DNA from: Planctomycetota bacterium
GTDB lineage: Bacteria > Planctomycetota > SKW154
Assembly (NCBI GenBank): GCA_026418755.1
Contig: JAOAAR010000006.1
Coordinates: forward strand, 1 to 19,181
DNA: 19,181 nucleotides
Direction of reading: 5' to 3'
The notes beneath the pieces were generated by a model. That model was given only the letters and a program-made list of their open reading frames with translations. It made no database searches and had not been told where the DNA came from. Of the stretch, positions 7,408 through 15,165 are shown piece by piece. The translations under genes were made by a program, and so were the position numbers. How positions within the stretch are numbered: the stretch's first letter is position 1; every line of letters starts with the position of its first letter.

Positions 7408-8268
7408 TCACTCTATATTCTGAACCTGCTGTCTCAAAGATGCAATAAGAGTTCTTACATCAACCACATCAAGAGAAAGGGAAGAGGAGAAATATTTTGC
7501 GGCGATAGTTGCCGCCTCCCGCTGCATCTCCTGGGTTAGAAAATCGAGGCGCAGTCCAACAGTACCTCCTCTCTTCATCGCATCTTCAAACTCTGCAATA
7601 TGGATCTCCAATCTCTCCAGTTCTTCACTCACATCGCACCTTTCAGCGATAAGGGCAGCCTCACGCAAAGCCGCCCCGTTGCTTGAAACTTTCTCCCCCA
7701 AAACCGTCTTCAGCCGTTCACAGATTTTCTCTGCGATTCTCTCAATATCCCGCGAAGTATGCCGCCTAAGATTTCTCAACTTGCTCTTTAAAGAAGATAA
7801 GAGTCTTCTCATCTCCTTATACAAGGAAGCCCCCTCTTTCTTTCTTGAAAGAAGGAGCATCTTTAAAGCATCAGAGACTGCTCCCTCAAAAAGAGTTCTC
7901 ACTTTCTCTATATCTTTTCTTTCCTCTCGCCTGATTACGCCGGGCAACCCCAACAACTCCGTAACTTTCACATCACTCTCCCCGACGAGCCTCTTCACAA
8001 AAGAGGCATAATGCTTCAACAGTTTCTCATCAAGCCGCCTGACATAGACCCCTGGCACTTCCGCTTCAGCAGAAACCTCCACAGTGCCGCGGTTGATGTG
8101 AGAGCGAAGAATATTCTCTACCTCTCTTTCGTAAGTGGAAAGGAACTCTGGAAGGCGCAGCGAAAAACGGAGCGATTTGCCGTTAACGCTCTTCATTCTG
8201 ACAGAAACGGAAAAGCCATCCTTCGACATTCTGACTCCTTCGCCGTAACCTGTCATACTGCATATCAT
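7408..8268 (-). CDS. yicC: YicC family endoribonuclease
   Basis: A 286-residue YicC/YloC family protein, a cytoplasmic endoribonuclease implicated in RNA turnover in E. coli and Bacillus. The N-terminus contains the diagnostic MTGYGEG motif (after four residues), then VRMKSVNGKSLRFSLRLP and INRGTVEVSAEAE. The C-terminal domain ends with DFLTQEMQREAATIAAK and LRQQVQNIE, the latter a near-invariant family ending. ATG 8268 is preceded by AGGAGG at 8280-8285 with an 11-nt spacer; the internal ATG at 8256 (MTGYG) would be too far from it. It lies between secG and gmk; yicC-gmk is a very common pairing. Confidence 0.95.
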   Translation of the reverse strand: MICSMTGYGEGVRMSKDGFSVSVRMKSVNGKSLRFSLRLPEFLSTYEREVENILRSHINRGTVEVSAEAEVPGVYVRRLDEKLLKHYASFVKRLVGESDVKVTELLGLPGVIRREERKDIEKVRTLFEGAVSDALKMLLLSRKKEGASLYKEMRRLLSSLKSKLRNLRRHTSRDIERIAEKICERLKTVLGEKVSSNGAALREAALIAERCDVSEELERLEIHIAEFEDAMKRGGTVGLRLDFLTQEMQREAATIAAKYFSSSLSLDVVDVRTLIASLRQQVQNIE

Positions 8269-8315
8269 CTCTGAGAAAGCCTCCTTTTTGTCTATGAGAC
8301 TTTACCTTACAAGAT

Positions 8316-8555
8316 TCACTTTCCAGAAAGGAGATGAAGCACAATTGTGAGAGCCATAAAGATGACAGCCAAAACGATTGTTGCCATAGACATTTTCCGC
8401 CCAATACCAGCACCCAACATAGTGTCAAGTCCGCTTCCACCGAATGCGGTAGAAAGTCCTCCTGTGCGCGGCTCTTGTAGAAGAATCGCCACTACCAGAA
8501 GGATTGTGACCAGTAGATAAATCGCCCAAACCAGCCCTATCAGAAAACCTACCAT
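8316..8555 (-). CDS. secG: Preprotein translocase subunit SecG
   Basis: A 79-residue inner-membrane subunit of the SecYEG translocon. There are two hydrophobic helices (about 4-27 and 53-74) separated by the signature cytosolic loop LLQEPRTGGLSTAFGGSG, which is highly characteristic of SecG. The length fits the family. An in-frame GTG at 8558 lies one codon upstream, but AAGGAGG is only 3 nt from it and 6 nt from ATG 8555, so ATG is preferred. The start overlaps the tpiA stop, coupling the two genes. Export capacity fits the many secreted proteins to the right. Confidence 0.95.
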   Translation of the reverse strand: MVGFLIGLVWAIYLLVTILLVVAILLQEPRTGGLSTAFGGSGLDTMLGAGIGRKMSMATIVLAVIFMALTIVLHLLSGK

Positions 8556-9328
8556 CACTTACCTCCTTTGGCAGTTCCGCTGCGCATAACAATTTCAGCA
8601 AACCGTTCACCGTTAAGAGAATCGCCTCCAACCAGCGCTCCGTCAATATCCTCTTTGACCATAAGCCCTGAAATGTTCTCAGGTCTTACCGAACCCCCAT
8701 ACTGAATCCGGATGGAATAACCAAAACTCGCACCAAACTTCTTCATCAAAAACTCCCTTATAATAGAATGCATGCTCTGGGCAGTCTCGGGAGTTGCGGT
8801 TTTGCCCGTTCCAATCGCCCATACAGGCTCATATGCAATTATCAAATTGTGCAGATGAGTCGAACTGAACCCTTCAAGCGCACTCTCCATTTGCTTCACT
8901 ACAACATCGTTCTCCTTGCCCGCCTCACGCTCCTCAAGTGTTTCTCCAACACAAAGAATCGGCACGAAGCCGTAGTCCAACGCAGTCCCCAACTTCTTCC
9001 TCACGCCCTCGTCTGTCTCTCCGAAATACTTCCGTCTCTCTGAATGACCGATTATGACATACTTAACGCCGATACTTTTAAGCATCTCAGCAGAGACTTC
9101 TCCTGTGAACGCGCCATTGCGCTCGTAATGCATATTTTGCGCACCAACCCCAATCTTTGTATCGCTTAATACCGCCTGCACCGCTGTAATTAGAGGAAAT
9201 GGAGGACAGACACCCACCTCCACAGAGTCGTAAGTCCCTAGCCTCAAGCGTATCTCCCGGGCTAATAAAACAGCCTGCCCGAGTGTCAAGTTCATCTTCC
9301 AGTTGCCTACCACTACCGGCTTTCTCAT
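8555..9328 (-). CDS. tpiA: Triosephosphate isomerase
   Basis: A 257-residue TIM-barrel enzyme interconverting dihydroxyacetone phosphate and glyceraldehyde 3-phosphate in glycolysis and gluconeogenesis. All key residues are present: Lys11 in GNWKMN, His95 in IIGHSERRKYFGE and Glu167 in AYEPVWAIGTGKTATP, followed by the phosphate-binding YGGSVRPEN and DGALVGGDSL. Length is normal. ATG 9328 has only a weak purine-rich (GAGAGAG) ribosome binding site. It is first in the tpiA-secG-yicC-gmk-rpoZ-coaC run and is preceded by a good sigma70 promoter. Confidence 0.97.
   Translation of the reverse strand: MRKPVVVGNWKMNLTLGQAVLLAREIRLRLGTYDSVEVGVCPPFPLITAVQAVLSDTKIGVGAQNMHYERNGAFTGEVSAEMLKSIGVKYVIIGHSERRKYFGETDEGVRKKLGTALDYGFVPILCVGETLEEREAGKENDVVVKQMESALEGFSSTHLHNLIIAYEPVWAIGTGKTATPETAQSMHSIIREFLMKKFGASFGYSIRIQYGGSVRPENISGLMVKEDIDGALVGGDSLNGERFAEIVMRSGTAKGGK
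8562..8568 (-). promoter_or_regulatory. Ribosome binding site deciding the secG start
   Basis: AAGGAGG on the minus strand, inside the end of tpiA. The 6-nt spacing to ATG 8553-8555 is normal, while the 3-nt spacing to the GTG just before it is not. Confidence 0.65.
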
Positions 9329-9354
9329 AAAAAACTCTCTCGAAAAGTGGTGTA

Positions 9355-9383
9355 ATTATACAGACATAAGACCTGAATATCAA
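9355..9383 (-). promoter_or_regulatory. Sigma70-type promoter of the tpiA-secG-yicC-gmk-rpoZ-coaC operon
   Basis: On the minus strand, TTGATA (9378-9383), a 17-nt spacer, and a perfect TATAAT (9355-9360). Transcription should begin near 9348, leaving a leader of about 20 nt before the tpiA ATG. No intrinsic terminator stands between this promoter and the upstream giant gene ending at 9423. Confidence 0.7.
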
Positions 9384-9422
9384 GAAATCTGATGAGAGAA
9401 GCATTCTCGGTTTTTTCGATTT

Positions 9423-12400
9423 TTACGGCTCGACGACTGTGCCAGGAGAGCCGTTCTGAGCACCGCCCCCTCCACCTGTCCCTCCATTTGCCGTCTTCGT
9501 CCCCGTAAAACTCGTAGAATTTCTTTGAATTCGGATTCTGCCGCCGCCTCCTCCACCACCATTAGAACCACCATTTCCTCCGTTCGCAACAATCGAGCCA
9601 TTGCCGCTCAATGTATTACAGACGAGCCAGATTGAGCCACCACTACCGCCACCGCCTCTATCCCATTTCGCGTTTTCACCATTCGCTGTAATCGAGCCAT
9701 TCACCTGAAGAGTTCCACCGACGACAAGTTTCAATGAACCTCCTCCTGAGCCGCCCCATCTCGTAGCGTCTCTGTCACCGCCACCTGAGCCACAGTTGAC
9801 GGGATTGCTGGAGTTACCATTAACCACACCGCCTGCCGCTCCACCACCACCGTTTCCTCCCGCTCCACCATGTCCCCCACCGCCAGCACCAGCATCCGCG
9901 TCCGTACCCGCTCCAGGTCCCTCACTATGGAGATAACCCAACTCGCTCGCCCTGATGGAACAGCCTGCAGGAATACTCACATTACCGCTCACCGTGATGA
10001 CTATCTGAACATCGCCTGCTGCGTGAGAATCCACATAGAATGTGACACCGCTGTAAAGCGTGATGTTGGCACAAGAGAGCGTCGCTTGCGTTATGCGACA
10101 GGCTGTATAAATGTGTAAATCGTCATCGGAAGTGGTCACCGTCCCCTTCGTATTTACGAAAACACAGGAGCCGCAAGCACCCGCACCGTAAGGATTGTTC
10201 ACCCCACCGCCCGCTGCCCCTCCACTCGCTGTACAACTCGCCTGTCCGCTGTAACCTGAGCGGTCAACATAATGAATCGCCACTCTGCCACCTGCACCAC
10301 CGCCTCCGTCATCGTCGCCAGCAGCACCGTTCGCTGTGCAGAAACCGCTTCCAACAAGAGTATAACATTCTATAAGGATTGAGCCACCTGCACCACCGCC
10401 TGCATCGGAGTTTGACGGACTTGCTCCGTTCGCTCTAACTATACCGTTCAGCGTAAGAGTACCGTTTGCTTTGAGCCTCACCGCACCGCCGCCAGCGCCA
10501 CCACCCCAATAGCTGTCGCCGTGACCACCGCCCGAGCCAGATGTCATAGGCTTAAGAAAATCGCCGTAAGGAGAGCCGAGCGGATTCGCAGCGTTGTTGT
10601 CTCCTCTGCCACCGTAGCCACCGTGACCACCTCCATGTCCACCTGTTCCACTTCCTTGCGGGTCGTCTCCTCCTTGTCCTGGTCCTTCACTGCCGGGATA
10701 ACCGAGACCGCTTGCGGTAAGCAGACACCCTGAACTTATCACTATGTTTGAAGTCGCTTCAAGAGTGATTTGCGGACAGGTAGTACTATCAGCAGCGTAA
10801 GAGTCGAACGCCACCTCTGCAGCGTTGGTGATTGTGATATTGCGGAAGACATAAAGAGTCTCGTTAAGATGAGTCTTGTGGTAGATATAAAGGTCATCGT
10901 CCGTAGTAGTGGAAGAGTTATTTTTATTGATAAAAACGAGACTGCCATACATATAGGAAACGGCATAGTGACCAGTACCACCAGCAGCATTACAGGATGC
11001 TCTTCCTGCGTAAGAGGAGTCGTTATTGTAATAGATGGCGATTCTACCGCCAGCGCCACCGCCACCCAGAGGTGAGCCTGTAGCGTTACCGCCGTTAGCA
11101 CGGAAGTAACCAGTCCCTGTAAGAATGTCGCAGTCGACGAGGATTGAGCCACCTGCACCGCCGCCACCGCCGTTGTTTGCGTTGGCACCATCAGATGTTA
11201 CGCTACCGTTCAATGTGAATGTCTTCCCAACAAGGATTCTCATAGCACCGCCGCCAGCACCACCTGCGGAGTTACCGCTATTGCCGCTACCGCCGCCACT
11301 ACCCTGTGTCAGTGGATTCACAACAGAGCCGTAAACTCCACCGACTTTTGCCCACTCGCTGCCGTAGCCGCCGTAGCCGCCGTGCCCGCCGCCTGAACCA
11401 CCGCCTGAACCACTTGCACTGCCACCAGGCTCAGGTCCTCTGCCCGACGCATAACCTTTGCCACTCGCCGTGATGATGCCAGAAGCGCCTACCGTCAGGT
11501 TATTACCAACCGAAAATGTGGTGTAGAGTGAACTGCAATCTAATGTCAGCGCCCCGTCTATTGTAGCATCGGAAGTGACAGCAAAAGTGAAATCGCCTTT
11601 AAGAGTAAGTGATGCTCCGTTTGCTATGCTCAACGATGCCACTGTAACGGTTGGAGTTGTAGCAGGTACAACAAGAGTAGGATAACGCGGACGGCTCGCC
11701 GGGATTATCACATTGTTCATACTCGTCGGAACTCCATTGTCCCAGTTATTTGCATTATACCAATTGGTATCTGCGTTACCCGTCCATGTGGTGTCAATAG
11801 CGGCGTTCGAAACCGAGAAATTGCCTGTTTCACTTGGAGAGCCGTTCCTGTATCCGTCATTCGGAGTTATGCGGATTCGGATGTCATCCTGCTGTGTTGC
11901 GCCTATGTCGGCAAACGAATCCCAGACATAGGTATGAGGCGTACCACCGGGCGATGATGAGAGCCCTGTTATCGGGTCTCCTCCTGTTCCTTTGGTGGCA
12001 GGTTTATAAGTTGCTCCGCCATCGTCCGAATACTCAACATAGACACTACAAGTGTCGCTGTTGGAGTCGAAAATTTTGTATGAGATTGTGACATTTCCCG
12101 ATACAGGAGGCGGCGTTACCGGTGTGGTCACTGTAACCGATGGTGCGGCGTTATTATCAACCGTGAAATTCGCAGTAGGTGCCCAGTTTCCTACATTCCC
12201 ATCAGGAATATCCGTTGGTCTCATCCTGATTCTCACATTCTGATTATAAACATTGCCAATGTCTGCTACTGAATTCCAAGCGAATGTTTTCCCCGTTCCA
12301 ACAGGTGTGTTGCTCACAGGGCTTCCCGTGCAAGGATTCCATGCCCCGCCGCCATCGGTGGAAAACTGCACCTCTACATTGCAGTTCTGACCCTGATTAT

Positions 12401-14348
12401 CGTAGAGGTTATATGTTATGTTGAATGTGCCTGTCTGCGGCGAAGATGGCGTGGATATCACAATCCACGGCGTTTGAGTGGCAACAGTGTTATTCACATT
12501 AAACGGAGTTGAGGTAGCGGTATTCCCTACTTTGGTGTCGCTTACTGTAATCCGCACCCGCACCGTCTCCGCCCCGCTTGCTCCGACTCCATCACTAATG
12601 GTATCCCAGATGAATGTATGCGGCGTTCCCGCAGGGGAGGAAGAAAGCCCTGTCAGCGGGTCACCCCCACTTCCTTTGGTAGCGTTCTGCCAGGTGGCTC
12701 CCCCGTTCTTTGTGTACTTAACAACAATTGAACACTGCTGGCTCTCCGCATCCACCAGAGTGTATTCAAGCGGTATACTGCCTGATAGTGTCCCTGTCGG
12801 ACTTGTGAGCACAACAGAAGGCGGCGTCGTGGCATCAACCGTAAAGTTTGCGGTGGAACCCCCTGTGCCGTTACGGTAGCCATCGTTTGGGACGATTCTT
12901 ATGCGCACAGTCGTCCTGTATTTTCCTACCAGGTCGGTTTGTGCATCCCAGTCAAACTTATGCTCTATTCCGGTCTGCGAGGATTGTAGATTTGTTGTCC
13001 CGTCACCACTGCCACCGCCTGCCACTTCAGTAGCGGGATACCATGTGGAGCCGCCATCCTCAGAGTAATAGACTGTTATGCTGCAATTGTCGCTTTCTTC
13101 ATCGGCAAGGTAATAAGTGATGAGAACATTAGCGGTCTGCACACCTGTGGGGTTCTGGACGAAAGTTATAGGAGCGGCGTTGTTTGCAACCGCAAAACTC
13201 CCGCTTTCAGCCCAACTGCCTACAAGCAGCACATCGCTCGGTCTTATGCGCACTCTTATCTGATTCGAGTATTTCGTCCCCAAATCAAGAGTAGAGTTCC
13301 ACACGAAAATGTGGGATGTGCCATTTGGTGAAGAGGATAAATTCACAGTCCCCTCGCTCGGCGCGCCCGTCACCTCAGTCGCAGGTTTCCATTGTGAAAC
13401 GAACGGGTCCCACCACTCTATCTCAATGTCCAAAAAGTCTGAATTCGAATCATAAAGCAGGTATGTGAGAAACACATTGCCACTCTGCTCAGTGGTCGGA
13501 GTGTTCACCTGGGCAATCGGCGCCTCGTTGTTGTTCACCTCAAAAGCCTCTGACTCCCCCCAACCGCCTGATTTGGTGTCTGCCGGCGTGATTCTTACCT
13601 TCACATTTGTGTAATATGCATATCCAAGGTCAGTAAAAGAATCCCAAACGAATGTGTGTGATTCTCCCGTATGGGAGGAAGAAAGCCCGCTCGTGCCATC
13701 ACCGCCCGTCCCCCCTGTCGCCTCCTCGTATGTCACTCCGCCGTCAGTTGAATACTCCACTGTTATCGAACAAATGTCTCCTTCGGTATCTGCCAGCGTA
13801 TATGTTATGGTAATAGGTCCGTTCGCAGGGCTAACAGGAGTATCCACAACCACGCTTGGTGGGTCATTGTTGTCCAAACTTATACTTATTTCAACGGAAG
13901 TCCCTGCGCCGTCGTGGTCCTGCGGAGTTATCCGAATCCGCACATCCTTATTGACAACTCCATCAAGGTTGCCCACTGCTTTGGAATCCCAGATAAAAAT
14001 GTGTGGCACCCCACTCGGAGATGTTGAAAGTCCTGTTGTCCCCTCGCTGTAGCCTGATGAGGATTCTGTTGCAGATTTATATGTCGAGCCTTTGTCTTCA
14101 GAAAACTGAACTGATATGTTCGTAGGGTCAGAACCTTGGTCTATCAGAATGTAGGTGACCGTGACATCTCCGCTTTGCGTTCCCGAAATCGGAAGTATGT
14201 AGACCGTCGGAGCGGTGTCTTGCTGCGCAGGACGCTTCTTCACCGCTTTCGGCTGTAAAGCAAGAATCGCCCCTATGATTGCACTACCGCATCCAACCGT
14301 AGAAACCAGAAGTAGAACTCCCAATATCCCCAAAATGCCTTTTCGCAT
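9423..14348 (-). CDS. Giant surface lipoprotein with seven Ig-like/Asp-box repeats and three glycine-rich modules
   Basis: A 1641-residue exported protein; function unknown. Residues 1-20 form a lipoprotein-like signal peptide (MRKGILGILGVLLLVSTVGC, Cys20). Seven beta-sandwich repeats of about 113 residues start near 46, 163, 276, 392, 509, 626 and 735. Their consensus runs from ITYxLxDxExDxC through an Asp-box-like S-x-D-G-G-x-T-W/Y-x-x-A-T hairpin and SSSPxGTxHTFVWDS to VRIRITPxD. A connector follows (854-883, NWYNANNWDNGVP...NNVIIP, a pattern seen in adhesin-like proteins). Three glycine-rich modules then extend to the C-terminus, anchored near 959, 1210 and 1465. The start at 14348 is chosen because GAGGAG lies 6 nt upstream and the longer frame would run into the promoter. 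An adhesin or matrix role is plausible, not shown. Confidence 0.85.
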   Translation of the reverse strand: MRKGILGILGVLLLVSTVGCGSAIIGAILALQPKAVKKRPAQQDTAPTVYILPISGTQSGDVTVTYILIDQGSDPTNISVQFSEDKGSTYKSATESSSGYSEGTTGLSTSPSGVPHIFIWDSKAVGNLDGVVNKDVRIRITPQDHDGAGTSVEISISLDNNDPPSVVVDTPVSPANGPITITYTLADTEGDICSITVEYSTDGGVTYEEATGGTGGDGTSGLSSSHTGESHTFVWDSFTDLGYAYYTNVKVRITPADTKSGGWGESEAFEVNNNEAPIAQVNTPTTEQSGNVFLTYLLYDSNSDFLDIEIEWWDPFVSQWKPATEVTGAPSEGTVNLSSSPNGTSHIFVWNSTLDLGTKYSNQIRVRIRPSDVLLVGSWAESGSFAVANNAAPITFVQNPTGVQTANVLITYYLADEESDNCSITVYYSEDGGSTWYPATEVAGGGSGDGTTNLQSSQTGIEHKFDWDAQTDLVGKYRTTVRIRIVPNDGYRNGTGGSTANFTVDATTPPSVVLTSPTGTLSGSIPLEYTLVDAESQQCSIVVKYTKNGGATWQNATKGSGGDPLTGLSSSPAGTPHTFIWDTISDGVGASGAETVRVRITVSDTKVGNTATSTPFNVNNTVATQTPWIVISTPSSPQTGTFNITYNLYDNQGQNCNVEVQFSTDGGGAWNPCTGSPVSNTPVGTGKTFAWNSVADIGNVYNQNVRIRMRPTDIPDGNVGNWAPTANFTVDNNAAPSVTVTTPVTPPPVSGNVTISYKIFDSNSDTCSVYVEYSDDGGATYKPATKGTGGDPITGLSSSPGGTPHTYVWDSFADIGATQQDDIRIRITPNDGYRNGSPSETGNFSVSNAAIDTTWTGNADTNWYNANNWDNGVPTSMNNVIIPASRPRYPTLVVPATTPTVTVASLSIANGASLTLKGDFTFAVTSDATIDGALTLDCSSLYTTFSVGNNLTVGASGIITASGKGYASGRGPEPGGSASGSGGGSGGGHGGYGGYGSEWAKVGGVYGSVVNPLTQGSGGGSGNSGNSAGGAGGGAMRILVGKTFTLNGSVTSDGANANNGGGGGAGGSILVDCDILTGTGYFRANGGNATGSPLGGGGAGGRIAIYYNNDSSYAGRASCNAAGGTGHYAVSYMYGSLVFINKNNSSTTTDDDLYIYHKTHLNETLYVFRNITITNAAEVAFDSYAADSTTCPQITLEATSNIVISSGCLLTASGLGYPGSEGPGQGGDDPQGSGTGGHGGGHGGYGGRGDNNAANPLGSPYGDFLKPMTSGSGGGHGDSYWGGGAGGGAVRLKANGTLTLNGIVRANGASPSNSDAGGGAGGSILIECYTLVGSGFCTANGAAGDDDGGGGAGGRVAIHYVDRSGYSGQASCTASGGAAGGGVNNPYGAGACGSCVFVNTKGTVTTSDDDLHIYTACRITQATLSCANITLYSGVTFYVDSHAAGDVQIVITVSGNVSIPAGCSIRASELGYLHSEGPGAGTDADAGAGGGGHGGAGGNGGGGAAGGVVNGNSSNPVNCGSGGGDRDATRWGGSGGGSLKLVVGGTLQVNGSITANGENAKWDRGGGGSGGSIWLVCNTLSGNGSIVANGGNGGSNGGGGGGGRIRIQRNSTSFTGTKTANGGTGGGGGAQNGSPGTVVEP
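9426..11522 (-). repeat. Three glycine-rich modules of ~253 residues (coding)
   Basis: Module anchors of the type L-T-A-S-G-x-G-Y-x-x-S-E-G-P-G begin at about 11474, 10721 and 9956, spacing 251 and 255 residues. In order each module has a Gly/His-rich stretch (HGGYGG), NPxxxGSGGG, G-T-L-x-L-N-G-x-V-x-A-N-G, GGGGAGGSI, GGGGAGGRIAI, and an A-S-C-x-A-x-G-G element. Copies 1 and 2 end in a TT-x-DDDL-x-IY segment followed by beta-strands; copy 3 stops at the C-terminus without it. Short DNA identities persist, for example 10375-10397 versus 11140-11162, which differ at one base. Confidence 0.75.
11813..14213 (-). repeat. Seven tandem ~113-residue beta-sandwich repeats (coding)
   Basis: Protein-level tandem repeat with unit starts near 14213, 13862, 13523, 13175, 12824, 12473 and 12146, periods 109-117 residues. 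Each unit opens with a P-x-V-x-x-x-T/S-P strand and carries an S-x-D-x-G-x-x-W/Y (Asp-box-like) turn, degenerate only in unit 3. The motif GLSSSPxGTPHTFVWDS and a VRIRITPxD strand follow. Units 2, 4, 5, 6 and 7 share one cysteine at the same site just before the Asp-box hairpin; units 1 and 3 lack it. The units have diverged at DNA level, so the array is not recent. Confidence 0.8.
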
Positions 14349-14354
14349 CTCCAT

Positions 14355-14360
14355 CTCCTC
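14355..14360 (-). promoter_or_regulatory. Ribosome binding site fixing the start of the giant lipoprotein
   Basis: GAGGAG on the minus strand, 6 nt before ATG 14346-14348, the methionine that opens the signal peptide. The in-frame ATG at 14354 abuts this element and is too close to use it. Confidence 0.7.
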
Positions 14361-14401
14361 AAAAACAGAGTCTCCTATTAGAATAGACGAGATAACTTCC
14401 C

Positions 14402-14430
14402 AATATGTTAAAAGAATCATCTAATGTCAA
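14402..14430 (-). promoter_or_regulatory. Sigma70-type promoter for the giant lipoprotein gene
   Basis: On the minus strand, a perfect TTGACA (14425-14430), a 17-nt spacer and CATATT (14402-14407, four of six consensus bases). Expected start near 14395 gives a ~47-nt leader before ATG 14348. The nearby divergent gene starts at 14495, so this 146-bp gap serves both directions. Confidence 0.6.
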
Positions 14431-14494
14431 GTTTGTCTTTTCTTTCTTGAACGAATCGACCCCTTCTGGAGTATTTTAAATGGAGGTTTAAGAG

Positions 14495-15130
14495 ATGGTA
14501 AGCGGTTTTGAGAAAGTTGCGTGGGTGTTTGGCGTTTTGGTTATTTTATTAGTGGTCGCAGTGGTAACGCTTCTTAAGCCGAGTCGGATTGTTTTAAGTC
14601 AGATAGAACATAAGCGTGTTGAACCAGAAGAGATGGAAAACGATTTAGCGGAATATGCCCGTGCAGTTGAAAATCGTACCCGCTCCGCAGGAGAGCCGCC
14701 TAAAAGCGGTCCAGCGGGACAGACAACCGCTTCACTTGTTTACTCCAATTATCAAGATATCAAAAAACGGTATCCGAACATCTTGCAAGAAGCATACTCT
14801 TTCGCTGATAGGAAACTTCTCGAAAAATACAGCACCTGGGGTGAAGTCGTCCAGTTAGTCAAGAAAGACACCGCTGTCTTCCTCGTAGACGAGGACGAGA
14901 AAGTAGTCGCCATCAGAATCGAGAGCCTCTCCGAAGATTCCCCCTTACGCTCCCTCGTCAAATTACAGGAAGGAGACATCATCTATTCAATCTGCGGATT
15001 TCTTCCTTCCAACCTCGAAGAGAGCGAAAAACTCTTCAACGGATTAAAAGACGAAGAATACTTCTACCTCGAAGTCGAACGAGAAGGAAGAAGAATGCTT
15101 CTTCTCTACCACCTCCCTCACTCAAAATGA
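14495..15130 (+). CDS. Single-pass membrane protein with C-terminal PDZ-like domain
   Basis: A 211-residue protein with a short cytoplasmic start, one hydrophobic helix (about 9-27, VAWVFGVLVILLVVAVVTLL), a polar and partly helical linker (30-115), and a C-terminal domain (about 138-207) resembling a PDZ fold: an IRIESLSEDSPL strand and turn, the LQEGDIIYSICG core, a helix (NLEESEKLFNGL) and an LEVEREGR strand. The topology, one inner-membrane helix and a distal PDZ, recalls GspC of type II secretion, but the GspC HR-domain pattern is not recognisable. GGAGG (14482-14486) lies 8 nt before the ATG. It is divergent from the giant lipoprotein and isolated from other plus-strand genes, so a role in envelope protein sorting or quality control is possible inference only. 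Confidence 0.75.
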   Translation: MVSGFEKVAWVFGVLVILLVVAVVTLLKPSRIVLSQIEHKRVEPEEMENDLAEYARAVENRTRSAGEPPKSGPAGQTTASLVYSNYQDIKKRYPNILQEAYSFADRKLLEKYSTWGEVVQLVKKDTAVFLVDEDEKVVAIRIESLSEDSPLRSLVKLQEGDIIYSICGFLPSNLEESEKLFNGLKDEEYFYLEVEREGRRMLLLYHLPHSK

Positions 15131-15165
15131 ATTTGAGGCAGCCTTGAACAGGCTCGAAATAATTA

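Noticed and set aside
9396..9416. Hairpin GAGAA-GCA-TTCTC followed by GG and six T on the plus strand
   Set aside because: The stem is only 5 bp and no plus-strand gene ends nearby. In the minus direction, where the giant gene ends, there is no T-run, so it is not a convincing terminator.
10742..11191. 149-codon minus-strand frame inside the giant gene
   Set aside because: It is a shifted frame of the glycine-rich repeats, giving Thr/Val/Leu-rich repetitive sequence without its own ribosome binding site.
9423..11522. G-rich blocks (minus strand) considered as a CRISPR or non-coding tandem repeat
   Set aside because: The repeats are in frame, vary at codon third positions and encode conserved Gly-rich motifs, so they are coding modules and not a spacer array.
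14349..14420. Longer start of the giant protein (24 extra residues)
   Set aside because: The extra codons overlap the -10 region and lack a ribosome binding site; the internal ATG with GAGGAG starts a proper signal peptide.
14447..14477. TTGAAC-19-TATTTT as promoter for the PDZ gene
   Set aside because: The 19-nt spacer is long and the predicted start would fall on the ribosome binding site, leaving no leader.
15140..15154. Inverted repeat AGCCT-TGAAC-AGGCT between the converging PDZ and C25 genes
   Set aside because: 5-bp stem with no following T-run on either strand. It may help termination but cannot be called.
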